A stretch of DNA of 64,000 nt from positions 108,479 through 172,478 of the forward strand of contig JADKBL010000058.1 of assembly GCA_016718875.1 (NCBI GenBank), given 5' to 3'. The translations under genes and the position numbers were made by a program. Positions 9,897-18,625 of the stretch are shown piece by piece. Numbering within the stretch: position 1 is the stretch's first letter; each line of letters begins with the position of its first letter. The notes beneath the pieces are model-generated. The model was given only the letters and a program-made list of their open reading frames with translations, did not search any database and had not been told where the DNA came from. This DNA comes from Bacteroidota bacterium (GTDB lineage: Bacteria > Bacteroidota > Bacteroidia > Bacteroidales > VadinHA17).

Positions 9897-11068
9897 AGCA
9901 GTTTTCCGCACAGTATATCTTCACAAATACCGGCAAGCCTCTTAAAAGAGGGATAATTACAACTGACGATGAAGGAGTTATTCTGGGGATAGAGGATACT
10001 GGCGGTTTAACCTCAGAGCGGAGTTCGGTTGAGTACCATAACGGAATAATTATACCCGGGTTTGTAAACTGTCATTGCCACCTTGAACTTTCTCATCTTA
10101 AGGGATTCGCTAAAAAAGGTTCAGGCCTGAGTGATTTCATTCTGCAGGTAAGAAATACCAGGGAGAGCAGTCCTGATTCAATTACTGAAGCCGCAGAAAA
10201 AGCTGATGATGAGATGACCAGAGAGGGCGTTGTACTTTGCGCCGATATCTGCAACAATGACTCCACCTTTGGGATAAAACTCAAAAGCCGTATAAAATAT
10301 ATTAACCTCATCGAAGTATTTGGAATTGATCCGGCGAAAGCAGGAAAAAGAATAGAAGAAACAAAAAAGATAAGTGAAAAATGCAGGAGCCTTAATCTTA
10401 CCTGTTATATAATCCCTCATGCCGTGTACTCCACTTCACTTCCTCTGTTCAGACTTATCAAAGAACTGACAAACGAAAACAGAGTGACATCTATTCATTT
10501 CATGGAGAGTGAAGGAGAAAAAGATTTCATCGCAAACAATACCGGTTCTATTGCTCAATCATATATAAGTTCGGGGCTGATGCCTGCAATTCCGCAGACA
10601 GTTAAAAGCCACACTGAAACGGTTCTCAGTGAGATCACACTTTCGGGAAACCTTTTGCTTGTTCACAATACATTTGCCGACAGTGTAACAATTGAAAGCG
10701 TAAACAAAAGAGGTAATACGTTCTGGTGCCTTTGCCCGGGATCGAATATTTACATTGAAAATAAACTGCCACCTGTAAAAATTCTCTACGATGCAGGCTG
10801 CCAAATAGTTACCGGAACTGACAGCCTTGCCTCAAATGAAAAGTTAAGTATATTGCATGAAATGAAGCTCCTACAGGATATTTTCCCTTCAATTACCCTT
10901 GAGGAATTAACAGAATGGGCAACTATTAACGGAGCAACAGCTCTTGGTGAAACTGAAAATTATGGAAGTATTGAACCGGGTAAAAAACCAGGGCTCCTGC
11001 TTCTGAAGGATCTTGACCTTCTCAGTCTGAGGCTGAAACCGGAAACCTCAGTATTGAAACTGATATAG
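9893..11068 (+). CDS. Amidohydrolase-family metal-dependent deaminase/hydrolase
   Basis: 391 residues; ATGA overlap with the preceding gene. It has the TIM-barrel amidohydrolase pattern: the metal-binding HCHLELSH near residues 62-69, HAVYST and HFMESEGEKDF in the middle, LLVHN, and the late Asp in TGTDSLASN. This places it with the cytosine/adenosine deaminase and chlorohydrolase group. An aminodeoxyfutalosine deaminase role in menaquinone synthesis is possible for such genes in Bacteroidetes but nothing nearby supports it. Cytoplasmic, with no signal peptide. Confidence 0.85.
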   Translation: MKQFSAQYIFTNTGKPLKRGIITTDDEGVILGIEDTGGLTSERSSVEYHNGIIIPGFVNCHCHLELSHLKGFAKKGSGLSDFILQVRNTRESSPDSITEAAEKADDEMTREGVVLCADICNNDSTFGIKLKSRIKYINLIEVFGIDPAKAGKRIEETKKISEKCRSLNLTCYIIPHAVYSTSLPLFRLIKELTNENRVTSIHFMESEGEKDFIANNTGSIAQSYISSGLMPAIPQTVKSHTETVLSEITLSGNLLLVHNTFADSVTIESVNKRGNTFWCLCPGSNIYIENKLPPVKILYDAGCQIVTGTDSLASNEKLSILHEMKLLQDIFPSITLEELTEWATINGATALGETENYGSIEPGKKPGLLLLKDLDLLSLRLKPETSVLKLI

Positions 11069-11101
11069 AAAACTCTGTTTTTTAATAGTCTGATAACATA
11101 T

Positions 11102-11885
11102 ATGTCTACATTCCTTTTTGATGAAATAATCTTTGGCCCGGTAAAAAGCAGAAGGCTCGGAGTATCACTGGGAATAAACTTATTGCCAGTCAAAAAGAAG
11201 ATTTGCAACTTCAACTGCATATATTGTGAATGCGGCTGGACAAGTGACTATGGTAATAAATTGAGTTCGCTTCCAACACGCAGGGGAGGTATACCAGGCC
11301 CTCGACCAAAAGCTGTCAATAATGAGAGAGAATGGTCAGCATCCTGATGTTATTACATATGCAGGAAACGGAGAACCTACTCTTCATCCGGAATTTGCAG
11401 GAATTATAGACGACAGTATTGAGCTTCGGAATAAATACTTCCCCGACACCAGGATTGCCGTTCTCTCAAACGCAACAACAATAACAAAGCCGCATATAAG
11501 GGAAGCGCTTCTTAAGGTTGACCAGAATATCCTGAAGCTTGATTCTGCCTGTGATGATACAATAAATCTTCACAACCAGCCAAATAGCAGGATAATTGCG
11601 GGAGATCTGATAAATGAACTGAAAAAGTTCAATGGCAAACTGATTATACAAACACTGTTTCTGAGAGGATCGTACAAAGGTTCTGTCATAGACAATACAA
11701 CTCAGGAAGAGCTCAGAGATTGGCTGAATGCAATTGATGAGATCAGGCCATCGGAGGTGATGATCTACACAATATCGAGGGATACCCCCGAGGGAGGTAA
11801 ACTTGAGAAGGTACCATTGAAAGACCTGCAATTAATTGCTAAATTGGTAAATGACTTAGGTATAAAAACACAGGTTTCCGGTTGA
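11102..11885 (+). CDS. Radical SAM protein, frameshifted
   Basis: Read as one gene of about 260 residues. The first frame (ATG 11102) holds the [4Fe-4S] cluster motif CNFNCIYCECG (CX3CX2C). The frame then has to change by removing one G from the G4 run at 11283-11286, giving REVYQALDQKLSIMRENGQ and the rest (ITYAGNGEPTLHPEFAGI, a typical GEP motif). It resembles the short radical SAM proteins found widely in anaerobes whose substrate is unknown. The stop overlaps the next start. The break is probably a consensus error. Confidence 0.8.
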
Positions 11886-12985
11886 TTTTGGAAAGCAGAA
11901 AAAATATCCTGATATGTCCGCTTGAATGGGGATTGGGCCATGCGACCCGCATGATACCTGTTGCTTCTGAACTGCTGAAACTAAACCATAATGTGATCTT
12001 TGCCTCAGGTGAAGGACATCTTAGCCTTATTCGCCGTGAACTGCCTGAATGCTCATGCATAAGCTTCCCCGGATTCAATCCGGGATATTCACGATACCTG
12101 CCCCAGTATTTTGCAATGTTTCTGAAAATACCCCAGCTGATATTTCATATAACGATAGAACATTTCAGGCTGAGAAGGATTATTGCTGATTATTCCATTG
12201 ATATTGTCATCAGTGATAACCGTTTCGGATTATGGAACAAGCGTATAAGATCAGTATATGTGACCCACATGCCCCGAATACCATTTCCTGAAGCTTTCAA
12301 GTTTCTTGAAGCTGCTGGTATTTTTCTTCACAGGCTGATAATCAGAAAATATGATTATTGCTATATCCCGGATCTTCCGGGTGAGGAGAATCTTTCAGGA
12401 AGGTTGTCACATGGTATGAAGCTTCCTGAAAATATCAGATACATAGGCTTACTTTCTCGCTTTTCAAATGGGAACACATCTGAAAGGAATCCGATAGAAT
12501 CAGTTCATAATACTATAATTCTGTCAGGTCCTGAGCCACAGAAAGGGATGCTGAAGAAGAAGCTGATCTCCATTTTCAGGGAAAGGAAGCCTGCAACTGT
12601 AATTTTTGAAGGGAAACCTGATCTAAATACAGAGCCTCCTGATGACGGGAATATTGTTTTCTACAATCATCTGCCAGCAGGGGAAATGAAAAGCATAATT
12701 AAAGGAAGTGATTTGATTATCTCAAGATCGGGATATACAACTATTATGGATCTTATTACACTCAATTGCTCTGCATTACTGATACCTACGCCGGGACAGA
12801 CAGAACAGGAATATCTTGCCGGATATTTATCAGAGAAGGGTCTCTTTTCATATTTGAGACAAAATGATCTGGATAACAATACTATGTTTCCGGGGAGAAA
12901 AGCAGTTGATAATTCCTACCTTATAAAAGAGAGCCGAAAACTCCTGGGGATGGCACTTGAAGAGCTTCTAAATCAGCCACATTAA
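11882..12985 (+). CDS. Glycosyltransferase, MurG/GT-B-like
   Basis: About 367 residues. No ATG is available near the expected N-terminus; the start is TTG 11882 (overlapping the previous stop as TTGA) or TTG 11888. The N-terminus ILICPLEWGLGHATRMIPVA is the glycine-rich opening of a GT-B fold. The C-terminal domain has DLIISRSGYTTIMDL and IPTPGQTEQEYLA, the sugar-nucleotide-binding region. It would transfer a sugar from a nucleotide donor to an unknown acceptor. Its last 18 bases overlap the convergent PAP2 gene. Confidence 0.85.
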   Translation: MILESRKNILICPLEWGLGHATRMIPVASELLKLNHNVIFASGEGHLSLIRRELPECSCISFPGFNPGYSRYLPQYFAMFLKIPQLIFHITIEHFRLRRIIADYSIDIVISDNRFGLWNKRIRSVYVTHMPRIPFPEAFKFLEAAGIFLHRLIIRKYDYCYIPDLPGEENLSGRLSHGMKLPENIRYIGLLSRFSNGNTSERNPIESVHNTIILSGPEPQKGMLKKKLISIFRERKPATVIFEGKPDLNTEPPDDGNIVFYNHLPAGEMKSIIKGSDLIISRSGYTTIMDLITLNCSALLIPTPGQTEQEYLAGYLSEKGLFSYLRQNDLDNNTMFPGRKAVDNSYLIKESRKLLGMALEELLNQPH

Positions 12986-13599
12986 TAAGCCCAGACCAGC
13001 ATATCCGAAGAAATAACCAATCCAGACCTCTGAAGGACTGTGTGCATTAAGTTTAAGCCTGGCCGAAAGCGTCAATCCTGAACCAAGTACTACTATAAGA
13101 AGTGGCCATAGCAATGTAGAATTCATTTTTATCGACAGCACCAGTACCAGGGCAGCAATTGAACCGACAGCTGCAGAATGTATGGAGATTTTCCACCATA
13201 GATTAACGGCAGTGATTGACAGAGATATTATAAAAATACCGGCAACGTATGTTTTAATGAATATAGGAACCGGGTACCTGATTATGATATATGATGTAGC
13301 TGCATAAAGGATAGTTGCAATAAACAAAGGCAGCATCCTCTCCTTTCTGTTTTCCATTGACCATGATGTTATATAGTTCCTGTACCGCAGATAAGGGAGC
13401 AGCGAAACTGGCAATAAGACATTGTTAATCATGACTATAAGAAACAGAATCCGTTTAACATTAAAAGGAAGATAGCCAAAGAGTGTCGGGGCTGAAAAAT
13501 AATTATCAGTCCGTATAATGGCATAAAAAGAGGATGAAATACAATTGAAACTGCCTTTGCTGATCTTATCAGAATATCCTCTGTTCTTGTGTTTTCCAT
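12968..13599 (-). CDS. PAP2-like membrane phosphatase, frameshifted
   Basis: About 210 residues when read as one gene. The frame from ATG 13599 (MENTRTEDILIRSAKAVSIV) runs out unless one base is added in the A5 run at 13495-13499 (T run on the coding strand); it then continues SAPTLFGYLPFNVKRILFLI. The rest is five to six membrane helices, with KISIHSAAVG and SARLKLNAHSPSEVWIGYF as the PAP2-type phosphatase motifs near the C-terminus. It could act on undecaprenyl or lipid phosphates. It starts 10 bases after rpoN and belongs to the asnS-rpoN run. Confidence 0.75.
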
Positions 13600-13609
13600 T
13601 TTACAACTG

Positions 13610-15067
13610 TTATATCTCTTTTCTCAGCCTTGCTACGGGAATGTTAAGCTGTTCCCTGTATTTTGCAACCGTTCTTCTGGCAATCTGGTATCCCTTTTCC
13701 TGGAGGATTTCGGTAAGCCTTTCATCTGTAAGAGGCCTTCTTTTTTCCTCATTATCAATACAATCCTGCAATATACGTTTTATCTCCCTTGTAGAAACCT
13801 CTTCTCCTGTATCTGTCTGCAATCCCTCCGAGAAGAAAAACTTAAGCGGGAAGATACCAAAATGGGTCTGGATGAATTTGCTGTTTGCTACCCTTGAAAC
13901 AGTTGAGATATCGAATCCTGTCATTTCTGCCACATCTTTCAGAATCATTGGTCTAAGCCTGGTCTCGTCGCCATCCACAAAATATTCTTTCTGGTACTCT
14001 AGAATAGCATTCATTGTCAGGAGAAGTGTATTCTGTCTCTGTTTTATTGCATCGATAAACCATCTTGCGGAATCAATTTTCTGCTTAACAAACTGGACAG
14101 CATCTTTCATTTCCTTTTTCTGACTTTTGTCCCGGCTGTATGACTGGAGCATTTCATTATAGGCGGAACTCAGTCTAAGTTCAGGCTGGTTCCTGGAATT
14201 CAGGTGCAGGTCAAAACCATCTTCCGAAAGTTCAAGAATAAAATCGGGGATGATTGGCTGCGATGATTTACTGAAAGGATCGCTGTAAACCCCTCCGGGT
14301 TTTGGATTAAGTTTTAAAACCTCCTCTATCACAGCCTTGAGTTCATTCTCACTTATATTCAGCCGGGCAACAATTTTGTCATAGTGTCTTTTGCTGAACT
14401 CCTCAAAGTATGATTCCAGTATTGTATGTGCGAGTTGTGCTGAAGGATGGGCTTTATCGCGTTTTGCGATCTGAAGAAGAAGACATTCCTGAAGGGTCCT
14501 TGCTCCCACTCCGGATGGTTCCAGATCCTGAATAATCTTCAGTACCTCTTCAAGTTCTTCTTCTGTTGTCTCAATATTCTGAAGAAAGGCAAGGTCGTCG
14601 ACAATATTTGCAATCTCACGCCTCAAATAACCATCTTCATCAATATTGCCTATAATGTATTCACCCAGGATCTTTTGTTTTTCAGTCAGATCCCTGAGGC
14701 CGAGTTGTGATTCCAGATGCTCATGAAATGAAAATCCTACTGAAAAAGGTATTTCATTTCTTCGCTCATCATCCTTGCTGGTGTTCTTTGCCTGGAGACG
14801 ATATTCCGGAATATCATCTTCCTCAATATAATCATCAATAGTAAATTCCTCCTGGTCCTTATCATCACCCTCAAACTGATCCTCCTCTTCTGTACCCGGA
14901 GCCATCTCATCCTCTTCGGCACCTTCCTCCAGGGCAGGGTTCTCCTCCAGTTCCTTCTTAATCCTCTCCTCAATCTGCAGAGTAGGAACCTCCAGCAGCT
15001 TGATCATTTGAATCTGCTGAGGTGAAAGCTTCTGTAGCAGTTTCTGCTGAAGTCTTTGTTTTAACAT
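13610..15067 (-). CDS. rpoN: RNA polymerase sigma-54 factor
   Basis: 485 residues. Region I is the Gln/Leu-rich start (QQKLLQKLSPQQIQMIKLLE), followed by a long acidic region II (residues about 47-85), the core-binding domain, a helix-turn-helix (DVAEMTGFDISTVSRVANSK) and a nearly perfect RpoN box, ARRTVAKYREQLNIP, at the end. It directs polymerase to -24/-12 promoters and needs AAA+ enhancer-binding proteins, none of which is encoded here. It lies between asnS and the PAP2 gene and is complete. Confidence 0.96.
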   Translation of the reverse strand: MLKQRLQQKLLQKLSPQQIQMIKLLEVPTLQIEERIKKELEENPALEEGAEEDEMAPGTEEEDQFEGDDKDQEEFTIDDYIEEDDIPEYRLQAKNTSKDDERRNEIPFSVGFSFHEHLESQLGLRDLTEKQKILGEYIIGNIDEDGYLRREIANIVDDLAFLQNIETTEEELEEVLKIIQDLEPSGVGARTLQECLLLQIAKRDKAHPSAQLAHTILESYFEEFSKRHYDKIVARLNISENELKAVIEEVLKLNPKPGGVYSDPFSKSSQPIIPDFILELSEDGFDLHLNSRNQPELRLSSAYNEMLQSYSRDKSQKKEMKDAVQFVKQKIDSARWFIDAIKQRQNTLLLTMNAILEYQKEYFVDGDETRLRPMILKDVAEMTGFDISTVSRVANSKFIQTHFGIFPLKFFFSEGLQTDTGEEVSTREIKRILQDCIDNEEKRRPLTDERLTEILQEKGYQIARRTVAKYREQLNIPVARLRKEI

Positions 15068-15101
15068 GATGTCCTATCAAGTATGCGGTCAGAATATATT
15101 T

Positions 15102-16490
15102 CTAAAATTCTGCATTCTTAGGTGTTCTTGGAAACGGGATAACATCCCGGATATTTGACATTCCGGTAACAAAAAGAATAAGTCTTTCAAATCCCAGACC
15201 GAATCCGCTGTGAGGGGCTGATCCGAATCTTCTTGTATCGAGATACCACCAGAGGTCCTTCTCCGGCATCTTCATTTCCCTGATCCTGCCTAATAATTTA
15301 TCATAATTCTCTTCCCTCTGTGATCCGCCTATAATCTCTCCGATTCCGGGGAAGAGAACATCCATTGCCCTGACAGTTCTACCGTCATCATTCTGCTTCA
15401 TGTAGAAGGCTTTGATTTCCCTTGGATAGTCGGTAAGTATCACAGGGCGTTTGAAATGCTCTTCTACAAGGTAACGTTCATGCTCTGCCTGAAGATCGCG
15501 GCCCCAGCCCACAGGATATTCCCACTTTCTGGGAGATGCCGTAAGAATTGAAACTGCTTCAGTATAAGTCATTCTTACAAACTCATTGTTAAGAACGAAC
15601 TGCAGCCTTTCCAGGAGACCTTTATCTATCATATTATTCAGAAATTCAAGGTCTTCCCGGCAGTTTTCAAGTGCATATCTGATAAGATACTTCACAAATT
15701 CTTCAGCCAGGTCCATGTTATCATCCAGATCATAGAATGACATTTCAGGTTCAATCATCCAGAACTCAGAGAGGTGACGGGGAGTATTTGAATTCTCAGC
15801 ACGGAAAGTAGGTCCGAAAGTATAGATCTCACCTAAAGCCAGTGCACCGAGTTCACCTTCGAGCTGTCCTGAAACTGTAAGGTGTGTCTCCTTACCATAA
15901 AAATCTGTTTTAAAATCGACACCGCCTGCTTCATTGCGCGGGATATTCTTAAGGTCGAGTGTGGTTACGTGGAACATTTCACCTGCCCCTTCGCAATCAC
16001 TCCCCGTAATGATAGGAGTATGCAGATAAAAGAAGCCCTTTTCATTAAAATATTTATGTATGGCAAAAGCCATTGCATGTCTGATCCTGAAAACAGCACC
16101 GAAGGTATTGGTCCTGAAACGAAGGTGAGCATTCTCCCTGAGAAATTCCATAGAGTGACCCTTCTTCTGAAGAGGGTAAGCATCTGCATCACTTTTACCA
16201 TAAAGATCAATTACAGAAGCATTGACTTCAACCTGCTGACCCTGGCCCTGCGATTCAACCAGTTTCCCTTTAACAGAAATGCATGAACCGGTAGTAATAT
16301 CTTTCAGCAGGTTTTCATCAAATGAAGCAGCATCCACAACTATCTGGATATTATTAATTGTTGAACCGTCATTTAAGGCAATAAATGCAATATTCTTGTT
16401 TCCCCTCTTTGTTCTGACCCATCCCTTGACAATAATTTCTGATCCTATTTTAGGTGAAGTCAGAAGTTCCTTAATCTTTGTTCTTTTCAT
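15102..16490 (-). CDS. asnS: Asparagine-tRNA ligase
   Basis: 462 residues, the standard AsnRS length. An N-terminal OB-fold anticodon-binding domain (residues about 15-110, IIVKGWVRTKRGNKNIAFIA) is followed by the class II catalytic core: motif 2 FRAENSNTPRHLSEFWMIEP and motif 3 GFGLGFERLILF. The N-terminal wording and the RHLSEFWMIEPE stretch fit AsnRS rather than AspRS. It is the first gene of an operon with rpoN and the PAP2 gene (34- and 10-base gaps). Confidence 0.96.
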   Translation of the reverse strand: MKRTKIKELLTSPKIGSEIIVKGWVRTKRGNKNIAFIALNDGSTINNIQIVVDAASFDENLLKDITTGSCISVKGKLVESQGQGQQVEVNASVIDLYGKSDADAYPLQKKGHSMEFLRENAHLRFRTNTFGAVFRIRHAMAFAIHKYFNEKGFFYLHTPIITGSDCEGAGEMFHVTTLDLKNIPRNEAGGVDFKTDFYGKETHLTVSGQLEGELGALALGEIYTFGPTFRAENSNTPRHLSEFWMIEPEMSFYDLDDNMDLAEEFVKYLIRYALENCREDLEFLNNMIDKGLLERLQFVLNNEFVRMTYTEAVSILTASPRKWEYPVGWGRDLQAEHERYLVEEHFKRPVILTDYPREIKAFYMKQNDDGRTVRAMDVLFPGIGEIIGGSQREENYDKLLGRIREMKMPEKDLWWYLDTRRFGSAPHSGFGLGFERLILFVTGMSNIRDVIPFPRTPKNAEF

Positions 16491-16520
16491 TATCCTGAAT
16501 TTTCATTAAAAATTGCAGCG

Positions 16521-16528
16521 CAAAAATA
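16521..16528 (-). promoter_or_regulatory. Probable -7 element of the asnS promoter
   Basis: On the - strand TATTTTTG matches TAnnTTTG, 30 bases before the asnS start codon. No TTTG at exact -33 spacing was found; a TTGG lies about 15 bases upstream of it. Confidence 0.4.
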
Positions 16529-16560
16529 ATAAATTGTTGGGCGCCAAGTTCTATTATTGG

Positions 16561-16591
16561 TTTGAAATTTGTTAAAATGTGAATACCTTTG
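16561..16591 (+). promoter_or_regulatory. Promoter of the UspA gene
   Basis: TTTG (16561-16564), 19 bases, then TACCTTTG (16584-16591): an exact match to the Bacteroidetes housekeeping promoter pattern. The predicted start of transcription lies about 20 bases before ATG 16620. Confidence 0.65.
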
Positions 16592-16619
16592 AATTGTATA
16601 ATGAAAACTGTCAGATGTT

Positions 16620-17471
16620 ATGGAAGAAAATAAGAAACTTATTGTTGTACCATGGGATTTTACAATAGTAGCAGAACATGCCCTGGCTCATGCTGTAAAA
16701 ATCAGCCGCATGGTTGGAAATGACATATGCCTGCTGCACATAGTGGATACCGGTATTAAAGCAGCTGAAGAATCAGACAAGAAAAATAAATTACTGAAGA
16801 TAGTTGAAGAAAAAGCTGCTCAATATAATGCCGGAATAACCTGGCATATTTCAAAGGGAAGTATTTTCTCTGCAATTGCCGATTTTGCAAACGATAAGGA
16901 AGCCAGCCTGGTTGTAATGGGCACTCATGGCATGAAAGGGATGCAAAAGCTTACAGGTAGCTGGGCGCTGAAAGTAATAGTCAAGTCAAAAGTTCCTTTT
17001 ATTGTTGTACAGGAGCCCCCTGCAGATCAGGAGAAATACCATAATATTGTTTTCCCCATTGACTTCAGGGCTGAGAATAAGGAAAAACTTAAGATGGCTA
17101 TTTTCATGGGAAAATACTTCGATTCCAAAATTCATCTGCTTGTAGCAACAACAAATGACAAAATTCTCACAAAGAAGACTAAGGTCAATTTGAATTTTGG
17201 TGTAAAATATTTGATCCAGAATAATATAGATTATGAGATTCATGAGATAGCCAAAGGTGACTTTGCACAGCAGACTCTTGATTTTTCACTTAAAATGAAT
17301 GCTGACCTCATCGTAATTGTAACAACAAAAAATATCACTTTCGCCGATTATGTTGTAGGTGCTTCAGAACAATATCTGATTGCCAACAGCTCAAAGATAC
17401 CTGTGTGCTGCGTTAATCCCATGACATCATTTGCCAATGTGGGCCAGTTCATGGGAGGCTGGGGGTCATAA
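16620..17471 (+). CDS. Tandem universal stress protein (UspA family)
   Basis: 283 residues made of two Usp domains (residues about 5-138 and 144-275). The first has the ATP-binding signature GTHGMKGMQKLTGSWALKVI, the G-2X-G-9X-G pattern. The second is divergent: VTTKNITFADYVVGASEQYL lacks the full glycine pattern and may not bind ATP. Such proteins are cytoplasmic and are usually induced by growth arrest or stress. gldA starts 22 bases downstream, so they may be co-transcribed. Confidence 0.9.
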   Translation: MEENKKLIVVPWDFTIVAEHALAHAVKISRMVGNDICLLHIVDTGIKAAEESDKKNKLLKIVEEKAAQYNAGITWHISKGSIFSAIADFANDKEASLVVMGTHGMKGMQKLTGSWALKVIVKSKVPFIVVQEPPADQEKYHNIVFPIDFRAENKEKLKMAIFMGKYFDSKIHLLVATTNDKILTKKTKVNLNFGVKYLIQNNIDYEIHEIAKGDFAQQTLDFSLKMNADLIVIVTTKNITFADYVVGASEQYLIANSSKIPVCCVNPMTSFANVGQFMGGWGS

Positions 17472-17493
17472 AACTGGATAACAATAAATCTAT

Positions 17494-18405
17494 ATGTCTA
17501 TTGTAGTTGAGGGTGTTTCAAAGCTTTACGGAAAGCAGAAAGCACTCGATAATGTCTCATTCGAAGTAAAAACAGGTGAGATAGTTGGATTTCTTGGCCC
17601 TAACGGTGCGGGGAAATCGACTATGATGAAAATAATCACAGGCTTTATTCCACCTGCTTCCGGCAGGGTACTGGTAAACGGCCTCGAAGTCGGAACCGAT
17701 AATACCGATGTAAAGAGACAGATAGGCTATCTTCCGGAAAACAATCCTTTGTATCCTGAAATGTATGTAAGGGAATATCTTGGATATGTTGCCTCCATTT
17801 ATAAGACTGAGAAAAATTCTAAAAAACAGATCGACAGGATTATAGGGCTAACCGGACTGGCTCCTGAACAAAACAAACAGATTGGTTCACTTTCAAAAGG
17901 TTACAAACAAAGAGTCGGACTGGCCCAGGCATTAATTCATAATCCTGCAGTACTGATTCTTGACGAGGCAACAACTGGTCTTGACCCTAACCAGATCATT
18001 GAGATAAGGAATCTTATAAAAGAGGCAGGAAAGGAAAAGACAGTCCTCCTATCTACGCATATTATGCAGGAGGTGGAGGCTATTTGTGAGAGAGTGATAA
18101 TTATTGACCATGGTGTAATCATGGCCAATGAGGAGAAGAGCAGAATTTACTCACTTGTAAATCAGTCCAGGCAGATCATTATTGTTGAGTTTGACAAAGC
18201 TGTTGATTCAGGTCAGATTGCAGCAATTAACAATACCTGGAATATCAGGCTTATTAAGAATAATACCTGGCAGATTGAATCTGATACACAGGAAGATATA
18301 CGTCCTGCAATTTTCAATTTTGCAGTAAGTAACAATCTTACAGTTCTGTCGCTTCAAAAACAGCAGAGCAACCTGGAGGAAGTTTTCAGACATCTTACAA
18401 GCTGA
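17494..18405 (+). CDS. gldA: ABC transporter ATP-binding protein, GldA-like
   Basis: 303 residues. Walker A is GPNGAGKST (residues about 35-43), the signature is the variant LSKGYKQRVGLAQAL, and Walker B is VLILDEATTGLDPNQ. The overall sequence, with a C-terminal extension of about 80 residues (KQQSNLEEVFRHLTS), fits the GldA ATPase of Bacteroidetes, the partner of GldF/GldG permeases in gliding motility and surface functions. GldF and GldG are not adjacent, so a role outside gliding remains possible. A strong hairpin terminator follows. Confidence 0.8.
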   Translation: MSIVVEGVSKLYGKQKALDNVSFEVKTGEIVGFLGPNGAGKSTMMKIITGFIPPASGRVLVNGLEVGTDNTDVKRQIGYLPENNPLYPEMYVREYLGYVASIYKTEKNSKKQIDRIIGLTGLAPEQNKQIGSLSKGYKQRVGLAQALIHNPAVLILDEATTGLDPNQIIEIRNLIKEAGKEKTVLLSTHIMQEVEAICERVIIIDHGVIMANEEKSRIYSLVNQSRQIIIVEFDKAVDSGQIAAINNTWNIRLIKNNTWQIESDTQEDIRPAIFNFAVSNNLTVLSLQKQQSNLEEVFRHLTS

Positions 18406-18415
18406 AAATAATTTA

Positions 18416-18463
18416 TTGATTTTCTTCGTCTACCCCTGCCCCAAGGGGAGCGAAGAAAATCAA
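18416..18463 (+). terminator. Long inverted repeat / terminator after gldA
   Basis: TTGATTTTCTTCG (18416-18428) pairs perfectly over 13 bp with CGAAGAAAATCAA (18451-18463), and the inner CCCCT (18433-18437) pairs with AGGGG (18444-18448). It lies 11 bases after the gldA stop. The arms carry T-rich ends on both strands. It probably ends gldA transcription ahead of the metK promoter. Confidence 0.65.
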
Positions 18464-18495
18464 TTTGTTCATTAGAATTTTTTTTTGTTGCTTTG
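18464..18495 (+). promoter_or_regulatory. Promoter upstream of the metK riboswitch
   Basis: TTTG (18464-18467), 20 bases, then TTGCTTTG (18488-18495), one mismatch from TAnnTTTG. Transcription would start around 18502, immediately before the first paired base of the SAM-II aptamer, which fits well. Confidence 0.5.
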
Positions 18496-18503
18496 CAGTA
18501 GAA

Positions 18504-18557
18504 TTGGTGGAAAGATTTGAGCTGATTGCAACCACAGGAAAAAAATGCTAAACCGCG
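18504..18557 (+). ncRNA. SAM-II riboswitch controlling metK
   Basis: The aptamer aligns base for base with the SAM-II (metA motif) core. P1 is GTGG (18507-18510) with CCAC (18532-18535). The conserved GATTT (18514-18518) comes next, then TTGCAA (18526-18531), an A-rich linker and GCTAAA (18547-18552). The pseudoknot pair that is CC/GG in the environmental SAM-II I recall is GC (18521-18522) / GC (18555-18556) here, with identical spacing on both sides, i.e. a compensatory change. SAM binding to this H-type pseudoknot lowers expression of the downstream gene. It ends about 70 bases before the metK start. It is known mainly from Alphaproteobacteria. Confidence 0.85.
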
Positions 18558-18625
18558 TACCTTCCGCTTATTACAATCAACCAAATTTCCCGATTATTGT
18601 TTAACTGTAAACTAATACATATTTT

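Noticed and set aside
13545..14123. 192-codon frame opposite rpoN
   Set aside because: Antisense to sigma-54, Ser/Phe-rich shadow frame with no domain.
16491..16619. tRNA gene beside asnS
   Set aside because: No cloverleaf or conserved TTCGA arm; the spacer reads as two divergent promoters.
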